Part shown: in pieces, positions 27,033-35,599 of the stretch | Position numbering within the stretch: position 1 is the first letter of the stretch | Layout: the number at the start of each line of letters is the position of its first letter | From: Lewinellaceae bacterium | GTDB taxonomy: Bacteria > Bacteroidota > Bacteroidia > Chitinophagales > Saprospiraceae | Assembly (NCBI GenBank): GCA_016708875.1 | Contig: JADJFA010000034.1 | Location: 1 to 58,872 of the forward strand | Length of the DNA stretch: 58,872 bases | Direction: 5' to 3' | Notes under the pieces: generated by a model | The model's database searches: none | What the model saw: the letters and a program-made list of their open reading frames with translations, nothing else | What the model was told of the DNA's origin: nothing | Program-made: the position numbers and the translations under genes

Positions 27033-27475
27033 ATGTTATAGTAGACACTAACATTGTGTTTAGTGCCGTTCTGAATAGCTTGGGAAAGATTGGCGACCTT
27101 TTGCTGAATTCTCATGGCTTGATCCAATTCTTCGGGTGCGATTTTTTAAAGGAGGAATTATTAGAACACCACGAAAAATTGAAGGAAATCTCGAACCTTT
27201 CTGATGCAGAAATTCAGGTTTCAAAGGGCCTTTTATTTTCAAAAATCACATTTATTGATACCCGTTTGTTGCCAGCCATTACGCTGTTACAAGCAGAAGG
27301 ACTGGTAGAAAACATTGATCCCGATGATACTGAACACGTTGCTCTTGCACTCCATTTGGAATGTAAACTATGGTCGGGCGATAAAAAACTGCGTCGCGGC
27401 CTTCGCGAAAAAGGTATTTTTTGGGTATTGAATACAGATGAAATGTGGGAGACCCGTACCACTTTGCAATCATAA
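27029..27475 (+). CDS. PIN-domain ribonuclease toxin
   Basis: A 148-residue PIN (PilT N-terminal) nuclease. The acidic active-site positions are visible: D6 in VIVDTNIVFSAVL, a glutamate in FLKEELLEHHEKL, then DPDDTEHVALALHL, and LWSGDKKLRRGL near the end. Such proteins cleave tRNA, rRNA or mRNA when freed of antitoxin. The start at 27029 overlaps the antitoxin stop by 4 bases. The pair lies between DUF2480 and the LptF/G gene with no sign of mobility. Confidence 0.8.
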   Translation: MNVIVDTNIVFSAVLNSLGKIGDLLLNSHGLIQFFGCDFLKEELLEHHEKLKEISNLSDAEIQVSKGLLFSKITFIDTRLLPAITLLQAEGLVENIDPDDTEHVALALHLECKLWSGDKKLRRGLREKGIFWVLNTDEMWETRTTLQS

Positions 27476-27508
27476 GCCAGCCGCCTGTACAAGGGTTCCT
27501 TATCTTCA

Positions 27509-28609
27509 ATGAACACAAATCCGCTAAAATTCAAAGTCCTCGACGCCTATCTTATCCGGCAATACCTCTCCACGGTATTCTTCTCGCTGTTGATTTTCAG
27601 CATGATTTCTTGTGCCATTGATTTTAGCGATAAGGTGCAAAGCATCATCGAAAAACCCTGCACCTGGAAGGATGTATTGGCTTACTATATGGGCTTTGTG
27701 ACACACATGGCGAGCTTGTTGCTGCCACTCTATACGCTTATCGGGGTTGTATTTTTTACTTCAAGGTTGGCTTCGAACGCTGAAATCTTATCCATATTCA
27801 ATGCAGGCATCGGGTTCCGGCGATTGCTTCAACCTTACCTTATTGCAGCCACCGCTGTCATGTTTTTACACCTGACAATCAATCACTTTGGCGCACCAAT
27901 CCTCAACCAATGGAAGCTGTGGTTTGAGCACACATTCGTCTGGACCGACCAGGACAAAGGAAAAATTGCCAATGTCCACCTCCTCACTGCTCCTGATACC
28001 AAAGTCTTCGTAAGGGCTTTCAACAAAAATACCAATACCGCCTCTGGCCTTCGCCTCGAACGTTTCAAGGGCAATCGTGTAATCAGCATTTTAGAAGCCG
28101 ACCAAGCCAAATGGAAAGGCGAACCCAGCCATTGGGAACTCCCCAAATGGTCGGTACGAACTTTTGACGGACTACGCGAAAATTACACTGTTCATACTAC
28201 CCCACTGGATACTGCGATCAATATTTCGCCTGCCGACTTTGTTTATTACGCCAATCAACGAGAGCAAATGACCACGCCTGACCTGCGCGAAGCCATTGCC
28301 CGCGACCGGGGTCGAGGCCTTCCTTACACCCGCAGTTACGAGGTGGAAATGCACCGCCGCACCGCCGACGCTTTTACCATTATCATCCTCACCATCATCG
28401 GATTGGCCGTGGCCGGACGAAAAGTGCGTGGCGGCATGGGGCTTCATCTTGCCATCGGCATTGGCATCGGCGCGGCATATATTGTGTTTTCCAAATTCAC
28501 CGTGTCTTTTGCTACAGGTGGCGCCTTGCCAGTTTGGTTGGGGATGTGGCTGCCCAATTTTGCTTTTGGGATAATGGCCTGGTGGCTGGTGAGTCGGGCG
28601 CAGAAGTAG
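27509..28609 (+). CDS. LptF/LptG-family permease
   Basis: A 366-residue inner-membrane protein of the YjgP/YjgQ family, which extracts lipopolysaccharide from the inner membrane with LptB. The start is FKVLDAYLIRQYLSTVFFS; TM helices include VLAYYMGFVTHMASLLLPLYT, then LEADQAKWKGEPSHWEL in the periplasmic jellyroll, and a C-terminal TM bundle with ADAFTIIILTIIGLAVAGRK. No second permease or lptB lies nearby. It ends 264 bases before metG. Confidence 0.87.
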   Translation: MNTNPLKFKVLDAYLIRQYLSTVFFSLLIFSMISCAIDFSDKVQSIIEKPCTWKDVLAYYMGFVTHMASLLLPLYTLIGVVFFTSRLASNAEILSIFNAGIGFRRLLQPYLIAATAVMFLHLTINHFGAPILNQWKLWFEHTFVWTDQDKGKIANVHLLTAPDTKVFVRAFNKNTNTASGLRLERFKGNRVISILEADQAKWKGEPSHWELPKWSVRTFDGLRENYTVHTTPLDTAINISPADFVYYANQREQMTTPDLREAIARDRGRGLPYTRSYEVEMHRRTADAFTIIILTIIGLAVAGRKVRGGMGLHLAIGIGIGAAYIVFSKFTVSFATGGALPVWLGMWLPNFAFGIMAWWLVSRAQK

Positions 28610-28640
28610 TGGGCAGTGGCAGTGGCAGTGGGCAGTTTAC
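28610..28640. repeat. Tandem GGGCAGTGGCAGT words
   Basis: TGGGCAGTGGCAGTGGCAGTG array directly after the LptF/G stop codon. Confidence 0.6.
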
Positions 28641-28747
28641 ACGCTTTTGGGTGCCGAAGGATTGCCGTAAATGAACCATATCCTTTGTCTTAATGAAGCG
28701 TGGAAGCTGAGGAGGGAACAGGTTGCCGTTTTTGCCTACCGTTACCT

Positions 28748-28755
28748 TACTTTTG
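28748..28755 (+). promoter_or_regulatory. -7 box TACTTTTG upstream of metG
   Basis: Matches TAnnTTTG; a TTG lies about 22 bases upstream (28723). The metG ATG is 119 bases downstream, beyond a word repeat. Confidence 0.4.
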
Positions 28756-28802
28756 CAGTTTCTGAACAGCCATTTGATTACTAGACGTTGTCCTTTGGAG
28801 GT

Positions 28803-28873
28803 CCAGAAATCTAATGTCCAGCAGTCCAATGTCCAATAATCCAACGTCCAGAAGTCCAACGCCCACCCATCCA
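28803..28873. repeat. TCCAATGTCCA word repeat abutting metG start
   Basis: A row of GTCCAATGTCCAA-type words (AATGTCCAGCAGTCCAATG..., CCAACGTCCAGAAGTCCAACG). It ends right at the metG ATG, whose context is CCAATGTCC, itself one word. In-frame upstream ATGs inside it are probably not used. Confidence 0.8.
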
Positions 28874-31024
28874 ATGTCCAAAAAAAGATACCTCGTCACC
28901 GCCGCTTTGCCCTACGCCAACGGTCCGCTCCACATCGGCCATTTGGCAGGAGCCTACCTCCCTGCTGATATTTTTGTGCGCTATTTGCGCCTGATGGGTA
29001 AAGACGTGGTGTTCGTGTGCGGCTCCGACGAGCACGGTGCAGCCATCACCGTGAAAGCCCGCAAAGAAGAAACTACCCCACGGGCGGTGGTGGACAAATA
29101 CCATGCGATGCTCCGGGATACGTTCCAGAAAATCGGCATCTCGTTCGATATTTACCACCGAACCACCGAGCCGATCCACCACCAGACTTCTCAGGATTTT
29201 TTTAGAAAACTCAATGAGAATCAAGAGTTTTTGGAAGAAACAACGGAGCAGTACTACGATGAAACTGTTGGCCAATTCCTCGCCGACCGCTACATCGTGG
29301 GGACTTGCCCGGTGTGTGCGAACCCGGATGCCTATGGTGACCAATGCGAAAAATGCGGCTCCACCCTAAGCCCCACCGATCTCATCCACCCGCACTCCAT
29401 GCTCAGTGGCTCGGTGCCGGTGAAACGGCCCACAAAACACTGGTTCCTCCGCCTTGATCAGCACGAAGCCTGGCTGCGCGAATGGATCAATACCGGAATC
29501 GCTGATGGCATACAACTCCACAATCCGGCAGACTGGAAAAACCACGTGATCGGTCAGTGCAATTCCTGGCTCGACCAGGGCCTTCAGCCACGCGCCATGA
29601 CCCGCGACCTCGATTGGGGCGTGGATGTTCCGCAGGAAATCCCCGGCTCGGAAGGCAAAAAACTGTACGTCTGGCTTGATGCTCCGATTGGATATATTTC
29701 TGCTACCAAACAATGGGCTTTGGATAAGGGCAAGGATTGGGAGCCGTACTGGAAAAGCGACGAAACCGCTCTTGTGCATTTTATTGGCAAGGACAACATT
29801 GTGTTCCACTGCCTCATTTTCCCGGCGATTTTGAAAGCGCATGGCGGCTTTATTTTGCCTGAAAATGTACCCGCCAACCAATTCCTCAATCTCGAAGGCC
29901 GCAAACTTTCCACCTCCAAAAACTGGGCGGTTTGGGTACACGAATACTGCGAAGAGTTTGCCGGTCAGGAGGATGTGCTGCGCTTCAACATGATCAAGAA
30001 AATGCCTGAGCAGAGTGATTCGGAGTTTACCTGGAAGGGCTTTCAAGAGACGAACAACAACGAATTGGTGAACAACCTCGCCAATTTTGTCAACCGCGTG
30101 CTGGTACTCTCCCACAAATACTATGCTGGGGTGGTGCCGCGCATTGAACCTGAAATAACCTTCAACAGTGGTTGGGAGACTGCAAAAACCGGACAGTACA
30201 ACGAGGAGCTCAATCTTTTGTACGACAAGTTGCAAGAAATGGGCGCCGCCATCGAACGGTACGAACTCCGGGAGGCATTGCGCATTTTGATGGAAATATC
30301 AAGCGCGGGCAATGCACTGCTCCAGTTCAACGAGCCTTGGAAAACCGTGAAAGAAGCGCCAGAAATGGTAAAGGTGGTGATGAACCTCGCTATTCAGTAC
30401 GTCGCGGTGCTGTCTGTAGCGATTCGTCCATTCCTTCCTTTTGCGGCAGATCGACTGCGCAAAATGCTCAACCTCAACCCCTTGCAAGACAATGGCGACC
30501 TGCTTGAAATACTCAACGAACTCGTGGAAGGCAATCCTGTGATCCCGGCCCAACACGCGCTCAACGAACCGGAGCACCTCTTTAGCCGCATTCCTGATGA
30601 GGTGATAGAAAAACAGATTGCCAAACTGGCCGCAACCGAACAGCAAAACCAACCCCAAAGCGATTCATCCTCAGCCACAAGCTACCAACCATTGAAAGAA
30701 ATGATTCAATTCGACGACTTCGCAAAACTCGACCTGCGCACTGGCACCATCCTCACAGCCGAGAAAGTGGATAAATCCAAAAAACTCCTCAAGCTCAGCG
30801 TTGATCTTGGCTTCGAGACGCGCACGATCCTGTCTGGTATAGCGGAGTATTTCACGCCCGAACAGGTGGTAGGTCAGCAAGTCGTTATCGTCGCCAATCT
30901 CGCGCCCCGTGTCATGATGGGTACCGAATCGCAGGGGATGATTCTGATGGCTGAAGATGCCGAGGGTAAGTTGAGTTTTGTCAGCCCGGCTGCGGCATGG
31001 CCAAATGGGATGGGTGTGAAGTGA
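28874..31024 (+). CDS. metG: Methionyl-tRNA synthetase
   Basis: Charges tRNA-Met. From 28874 the protein begins MSKKRYLVTAALPYANG, followed by the HIGH motif (PLHIGHLAGAY). The zinc knuckle is CPVCANPDAYGDQCEKC, and the KMSKS loop appears as KLSTSKNW. The C-terminal 110 residues (FDDFAKLDLRTGTILTAEK... VANLAPRVMMG) form the dimerising tRNA-binding domain, as in long bacterial MetG. Full length (716 residues). The start codon is embedded in a TCCAATGTCC word array that also opens an upstream frame. A palindrome follows the stop codon. Confidence 0.95.
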   Translation: MSKKRYLVTAALPYANGPLHIGHLAGAYLPADIFVRYLRLMGKDVVFVCGSDEHGAAITVKARKEETTPRAVVDKYHAMLRDTFQKIGISFDIYHRTTEPIHHQTSQDFFRKLNENQEFLEETTEQYYDETVGQFLADRYIVGTCPVCANPDAYGDQCEKCGSTLSPTDLIHPHSMLSGSVPVKRPTKHWFLRLDQHEAWLREWINTGIADGIQLHNPADWKNHVIGQCNSWLDQGLQPRAMTRDLDWGVDVPQEIPGSEGKKLYVWLDAPIGYISATKQWALDKGKDWEPYWKSDETALVHFIGKDNIVFHCLIFPAILKAHGGFILPENVPANQFLNLEGRKLSTSKNWAVWVHEYCEEFAGQEDVLRFNMIKKMPEQSDSEFTWKGFQETNNNELVNNLANFVNRVLVLSHKYYAGVVPRIEPEITFNSGWETAKTGQYNEELNLLYDKLQEMGAAIERYELREALRILMEISSAGNALLQFNEPWKTVKEAPEMVKVVMNLAIQYVAVLSVAIRPFLPFAADRLRKMLNLNPLQDNGDLLEILNELVEGNPVIPAQHALNEPEHLFSRIPDEVIEKQIAKLAATEQQNQPQSDSSSATSYQPLKEMIQFDDFAKLDLRTGTILTAEKVDKSKKLLKLSVDLGFETRTILSGIAEYFTPEQVVGQQVVIVANLAPRVMMGTESQGMILMAEDAEGKLSFVSPAAAWPNGMGVK

Positions 31025-31026
31025 TA

Positions 31027-31059
31027 AGACCTCGGAGGTTTTTAAAACCTCCGAGGTCT
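31027..31059. repeat. 33-nt palindrome, 16+1+16
   Basis: Perfect inverted repeat, arm AGACCTCGGAGGTTTT, one central T, three bases after the metG stop codon. Its sequence is closely related to the palindrome at 38520, differing at the CG/AT pair in both arms. Confidence 0.92.
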
Positions 31060-31065
31060 GCCGCT

Positions 31066-31225
31066 GATCAAAGATACCGCTCCTGAATTATCCCCACATG
31101 GTGCATTTCATGCCCCAAAACAAGATAGCCCACAGCCCGTACCGTCAGTTGCGAACGACCTGCTGTGCCACGGCCCATTGCCATTTCTGCATCGAAACTT
31201 TCTACCGTACATTTGTTCTCTAAAA
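31066..31225 (-). pseudogene. DinB-family C-terminal fragment
   Basis: Translated on the minus strand the segment reads AEMAMGRGTAGRSQL, then VRAVGYLVLGHEMHHVGII and ends QERYL before a stop. That is the conserved DinB/YfiT end, with the H-x-x-H-H metal-site pattern. The upstream part of the gene is missing: a stop lies about 55 codons before it, and the BatD-like gene begins there. Interpreted as a remnant of a DinB-like metalloprotein truncated at its 5' end. Confidence 0.6.
31208..31215 (+). promoter_or_regulatory. -7 box TACATTTG upstream of BatD-like gene
   Basis: Matches TAnnTTTG and lies 23 bases before the ATG at 31239. Confidence 0.45.
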
Positions 31226-31238
31226 ACAACTCCCAACC

Positions 31239-31712
31239 ATGCGTAACTTATTTTTCATTTCCGCTCTCGTACTCTGGGGCACGCATTGCGTTACCGCCCA
31301 AAACGAACCGCGTTTTTATGTAGAAACAGGCGCTGTTGAAGTAGTCGTTGGCCAAGCTGTTCAAGTCTCGTTTATTTTAGAAAACGGGAAAAACAATGGC
31401 CGCTTCAACCCTCCTGATTGGGAAGCAGCAGGTTTTATGTTGCTCGGAAGCAGTCAATCGTCTAACGTTTCCATTATGAACGGTGTGACAACCGCTTCCG
31501 CTTCCTACAATTTTACCGTTACTCCCATAGCGGAAGGCGCTTTGACCATACCATCTGTCCGTATCAAAAACGGCGACGGAGAATTATCTACCGAGCCAAT
31601 CGCGATACAGGCTCTCCCCAGTGCGGATGGTGTAAGCCCGGCCTTGCCCAAGCGTTCGCCCCCAAAGCCGCAAAGCGATCCAAAAAAGAAGTTCAAAACG
31701 ATTAACATGTAA
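31239..31712 (+). CDS. Single-domain BatD-like exported protein
   Basis: A 157-residue protein with a signal peptide (MRNLFFISALVLWGTHCVTA) and one BatD-type immunoglobulin-like domain: RFYVETGAVEVVVGQAVQVSF, RFNPPDWEAAGFMLLGS and SASYNFTVTPIAEGALTIPS. A Pro/Lys tail follows. The same pattern begins the next gene, which starts 3 bases downstream, so this looks like a partial duplication of the BatD N-terminal domain. Probably periplasmic and translationally coupled with the following gene. Confidence 0.75.
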   Translation: MRNLFFISALVLWGTHCVTAQNEPRFYVETGAVEVVVGQAVQVSFILENGKNNGRFNPPDWEAAGFMLLGSSQSSNVSIMNGVTTASASYNFTVTPIAEGALTIPSVRIKNGDGELSTEPIAIQALPSADGVSPALPKRSPPKPQSDPKKKFKTINM

Positions 31713-31714
31713 CA

Positions 31715-33568
31715 ATGTCCCTAGCCTGCTCCTTCCATCGTTTGCAAAAAAAACCCCGCGCCTTTGGCGCATGGGCAGGGGCGATGTTTTTCGTTTTCAA
31801 TTTTCACCCGCTGGTCGCGCAGAGCAATGTCACTTTTGAAGCCGCCATTGACGCGAAAGAAGTGGTGGTGGGTATGCCATTTGAACTGACATTTACTTTA
31901 AAAAATGCAGAAGGCGCGCGCTTCACCGCACCCAATTTTTCAGGATTTAAAACGGGCGCTGTCTCTGAAATGCGGGGTATGAGTTTCGTAAACGGACGAA
32001 GCAGCACCAGCCAAACCTGGTCCCTGGAATTGACCGCCACTAAGTCCGGCACGTTCAGCATCGGCTCGGCAACAGTAGTGGCAGGCGGGCGTACGCTCAG
32101 CACAAAACCATTGGCCGTCAAAGTATTATCCATCTCGGCCAGTAGTAAGGGCAAGGTAAACGTCCCCCCTGGCTCCGATGACAAGGTGTTCGTGGCTGCC
32201 GAATTTGACCTTAAAGAAGCATACCCAGGTCAGCAAATATGCTGGCGGATTCGGCTCTACACCCAACTTTCGGTGGAAGGCTACGACATCATTGCGCTCC
32301 CCGATTTCGAGGGCTTTTTTTCCAAAGAAAAAATCCGGTACGACAAGCGTGTTGAGTACCTCAACCTGCGCGGGAAAAAATACGCCGTGCGCACCCTGCA
32401 CGAAGAAGCGCTTTTCCCCCAAGAAGCGGGCGAACTCAGTGTCGGCGCGGCGCGTGTGAGCGTGGGAATCGAACAACCCGGCACCCAGGGTTTTCTTTTC
32501 GGACCCAAACCGGTGACTTTGCAGACGCAGCCTATTGTGCTCAGTGTGAAGCCTTTACCACAACCGCCGCCCGCCGAATTCACAGGAGGCGTAGGAAGTT
32601 ATGAATGGGAAGTAAAGGTTGATACTACCAAGCTTAGTACCGACGATGCCCTCACCATCACGGTGGAAGTGAAAGGAAATGGCGACACCAGAAGGTTTGC
32701 CCCACCAAAAATTGTGGTACCGTCGAATTGTGAGATTTTCGAGCCGCGCATTTTGGAGGAGGAAGAATACGAGGGTGAATCCGGGATCTTGCACCGAAAA
32801 AAATTCGAGTATGTGGTGCTTCCAAGAGATACGGGCAATCTGGAAATCAGCCCAGTGCTGGCGTATTTCGATACCGACAGCAACGGCTATTCTCTTCTCC
32901 GCGCCGCGAGTATCCAATTTAGCGTGACAGCCGGCAAGAACTATCAATCCCCCAACGCATTGCAGGATACCCTCCCCGCTGAACCATTTGTAAACCAAGA
33001 GACAAGCCTTTTGGAAAAGGCTGTTGGCTGGCTGAGTTCACCCTTGCTTTGGGGCATTTTGGCCCTGCCTTTTTTGGCGCTGGGAATTTTTGTGCTGCTT
33101 AGAAAAAGAAGGCCCGCTTTAGCCGCCGAAGGTTTTTTACCTGCCGAAGCTTTAGCGAAAGCTGGCAAGCAGTCACCAATCACCAATCACCAGTCCACTA
33201 ATACACCAATCACCAGTCCACCAATCAACCAATCAACCAATCTCACCTCGGCCCGCCAGCGCTTCGAAAATGCTGGTCGCCTTTTGAAAGGAAACGACCC
33301 GCAAGGTTTTTACAACGAACTTTTCAAGTCCTTGCAAGCTTGGCTTTCTGCACGTTTTGGTCTTCAGCCTGCTCAGATGAACGACGCAGACGTGAGCGCA
33401 ATCCTCCTCCAGCGCGGCGCAACGCCCATCCGAACCCAGGCCCTGCTTTCTGTTTGGCATACCTGCGAACAAGCTATTTATGGCGGACAGGACCAAGCAG
33501 AACAAATGGAAAGTACTTGGCAAATGGCCGGGCAGGTGATGGAGGCTTTGGAGCGGGAGATCAGGTAG
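31715..33568 (+). CDS. BatD-family protein
   Basis: A 617-residue member of the Bat (Bacteroides aerotolerance) proteins. After a signal segment (FGAWAGAMFFVFNFHPLVA) come tandem beta domains: VTFEAAIDAKEVVVGMPFEL, DDKVFVAAEFDLKEAYPGQ, and a third region near FTGGVGSYEWEVKVDTTKL. A transmembrane helix (LLWGILALPFLALGIFVLL) precedes a cytoplasmic helical domain. Between them lies an odd linker, FLPAEALAKAG and then ITNHQSTNTPITSPPINQSTN, encoded by repeats. batA, batB, batC and batE are not adjacent. The last 30 bases face the group II intron. Confidence 0.85.
   Translation: MSLACSFHRLQKKPRAFGAWAGAMFFVFNFHPLVAQSNVTFEAAIDAKEVVVGMPFELTFTLKNAEGARFTAPNFSGFKTGAVSEMRGMSFVNGRSSTSQTWSLELTATKSGTFSIGSATVVAGGRTLSTKPLAVKVLSISASSKGKVNVPPGSDDKVFVAAEFDLKEAYPGQQICWRIRLYTQLSVEGYDIIALPDFEGFFSKEKIRYDKRVEYLNLRGKKYAVRTLHEEALFPQEAGELSVGAARVSVGIEQPGTQGFLFGPKPVTLQTQPIVLSVKPLPQPPPAEFTGGVGSYEWEVKVDTTKLSTDDALTITVEVKGNGDTRRFAPPKIVVPSNCEIFEPRILEEEEYEGESGILHRKKFEYVVLPRDTGNLEISPVLAYFDTDSNGYSLLRAASIQFSVTAGKNYQSPNALQDTLPAEPFVNQETSLLEKAVGWLSSPLLWGILALPFLALGIFVLLRKRRPALAAEGFLPAEALAKAGKQSPITNHQSTNTPITSPPINQSTNLTSARQRFENAGRLLKGNDPQGFYNELFKSLQAWLSARFGLQPAQMNDADVSAILLQRGATPIRTQALLSVWHTCEQAIYGGQDQAEQMESTWQMAGQVMEALEREIR
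33127..33243. repeat. Two repeats translated inside BatD linker
   Basis: First (33127-33168) a GCCGAAGCTTTAGCGAAAGC imperfect palindrome translated as LPAEALAKAG. Then (33172-33243) CACCAATCACCAG words translated as NHQSTN/INQST. Both fall between the transmembrane helix and the cytoplasmic domain and keep the frame open. Confidence 0.8.
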
Positions 33569-33584
33569 AGATTTTTAATGGAAA

Positions 33585-35529
33585 ATCGAGTAGGAGAAAG
33601 TTAACCCGCCATTTATACCTAACCAGAGCCAAAGGTGGCGTGGTTAACTTTCGTCCTCTCACACCACCGGACGTACGGTTCGCGTATCACGGCGGTTCAT
33701 TAAAGTTTTACGACGAAGGGTGTATGTATCCATAAGTGGGACATACCCCTTTTGTTTTAAGCGTTCATTGGTGATCGTACTTTGGAGGATCGGGCTATGT
33801 GCTGTTCGCCAGTAGCCTTTGCGGGTGTTGCCCCATTCATAGGCCTTCTGCTGGCTCGCTCCCAACTTTTGCAGGTTCTTTATCCGCGTCCTCACCCGTT
33901 TCCACTGTTTCCAGATGCACATCCGTAAGCGGGCTTGCATCCATTTGTCCAGTTCAAGCAGGTGCGTTCTTGCGTTTGCCCTGTAGAAGTAGTTTACCCA
34001 TCCGCGTGTGACCTGTGACAGTTTCAGCAGCCTCTCCTCCATACTGACTGGCCAACTTCGCCCTGTGAGACGTTTTATTTTCTCTTTAAGTCTGGTGTAG
34101 GATTTAGTGCTTACGCGTGGTTGTATTTCTCCACCCTTGCCGTGCCAGAACCCAAAGCCTAGCAGGTTGCCATCCGATGGCCGCCGTATCCCGGATTTCT
34201 CCCGGTTCACTTTTAGTTTCAACCGCCTTTCTATCCAGTCAATCAGACTGGCCAGTATCCGTTCGGCTCCCCTTTGGCTGCTCGTGAAGATACTTATGTC
34301 ATCGGCGTATCTTACAAACTTATGTCCACGGCTTTCCAGTCCTTGTCCAGTAGGTCTAACATGATGTTGGACAATATCGGGCTTAGGGGCCCGCCCTGTG
34401 GCGTACCCTCCATGTTCCGTACGATTACTCCATTCTCCATAACCCCGCTCTCTAAGTAGCGGCGTATCAGCCGTAGTACTCGCTTGTCGCTTATTCCTCG
34501 GCTTAATATGGACATCAGTTTGTCGTGGTTTACACGGTCAAAGAACTTTTCCAAGTCTATTTCTACGATGTATCGAAGACCGCTGTTCAGGTGTTCGGTG
34601 GCCTTGACCAGCGCATCGTGCGCTGAACGACCCCGTCGAAACCCATAACTAGTCTCTGAGAACATCCCATCATATTCCTTGTCCAAAGCCTGTGCTATCG
34701 TTTGTTGTAGCATCCGATCTATCACTGTGGGAATCCCCAATTGTCTCACGCCTCCGTTCGGTTTCGGTATTTCTACACGCTTAACCGCTTCGGGGCGGTA
34801 CTTCCCTTCCAACACCGACGTTTGTAAATCCTTCCAATGCTGCACCAGATAACTGAACAACTCTTCCGCTTTCATCCCGTCTATGCCGGGTGCGCCGTCG
34901 TTGCTCATTACCTGACCACAGGCAATCAGTAAGTTCCGCTCATTGACGATGTCTTCCAGTGTCACCATAAATAACGCTTAACTGTTGTCGTTTGCAGTCT
35001 TTCCCGGATGCAGTCGCTGGATCAACTCTCCTGCCTTGTCTCCAGATTCCGTCCTTACCTCCGGCAGAAGTCCCGTTCCTAAAAAAAAAAAAAAACGGTG
35101 TGGCTGTCTTTGCACCAACGCCCTAATCTTGTGGTAAAACTGCGTACCTTAATGTTCGGCCCTTCCCTCAAAAAAAATTGAAGTACTATGGCCTCTGCTG
35201 ACTTCTGCCGCCTTGTGCTTCGGCACTCGCTCGTACCTCAGCCTCCGGCTGACGCAGATCTCCCCGGGTAAGAACGCTAACCTTCACCCCATCTACCCGC
35301 CACATTTACCACCTTGCGCTCCGGACAGCGGTAGGGCTTTGTTTTGTTTTGCAAACTCACCCGCGCAAATTGGCCTTATATGTGGTTCCTGTTCGTCGGG
35401 CCAGGGCTTTGCCGCCGGCTTCCTTCAGATTCCACCTCACGGTGGACACCCTTGCCTTAGGCTAACACTCCTCGCTGCCAAGCGTGTAGCGGACTTGCAC
35501 CGCCGAGTTAGCGCCCGTGCCGGGCGCAC
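33585..35529 (-). mobile_element. Group II intron (probable class C) downstream of dnaK
   Basis: 5' end at 35529 reads GTGCGCCCGGCACGGGCG, a standard group II intron start, right after the dnaK terminator. 3' end near 33585 reads CTCCTACTCGAT. Domain V is visible around 33661-33705: ACCGCC pairs with GGTGGT around a short hairpin (CGTACG context), with the CGC triad typical of class C. A domain VI stem (GAAAGTTAACC / GGTTAACTTTC) follows. Domain IV holds the reverse-transcriptase gene. Length about 1.95 kb. A run of about 15 A on the plus strand (35081-35097) lies in domain I-III. The element lies on the dnaK strand and inserts after the hairpin and T-rich tract, the usual class C target. Confidence 0.85.
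33659..34968 (-). CDS. ltrA: Group II intron reverse transcriptase/maturase (frameshifted)
   Basis: The intron-encoded protein starts MVTLEDIVNERNLLIAC and has all RT blocks in order: APGIDGMKAEEL, RRVEIPKPNGGVRQLGIPT-like block, YGFRRGRSAHDAL, GTPQGGPLSPILSNIML and, after the break, FVRYADD. The thumb/maturase X region ends the protein (TRGWVNYFYRANA, then WKRVRTRIKNLQ), with no HNH endonuclease domain. One base is missing at 34340, where GAA-CTG-GAA became GA-CTG-GAA on the gene strand; restoring it gives LDKELESRGHKFVRYADD. The reading frame ends within domain V. About 436 residues in total, the class C size. Confidence 0.88.
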
Positions 35530-35533
35530 AAAG

Positions 35534-35570
35534 AAAAAGCCGCCCGGAATGACATTCCGAGCGGCTTTGC
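35534..35570 (-). terminator. Rho-independent terminator of dnaK
   Basis: AGCCGCTCGGAAT / ATTCCGGGCGGCT stem with a T-rich tract (TTTTTCTTT) on the minus strand, ending directly at the intron 5' end (35529). One mismatch in the stem. Confidence 0.88.
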
Positions 35571-35599
35571 TATTTTCAAAAAAGTCTTAAAATCAATCC

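Noticed and set aside
35081..35097. Poly-A run of about 15 bases as a slippage or regulatory site
   Set aside because: It lies in the intron RNA scaffold and has no gene context. It may be a natural loop or a sequence error, so I do not interpret it.
35213..35590. 125-residue open frame on the plus strand near dnaK
   Set aside because: It lies antisense to the group II intron's structured domain I and the dnaK terminator, and has no protein-like pattern.
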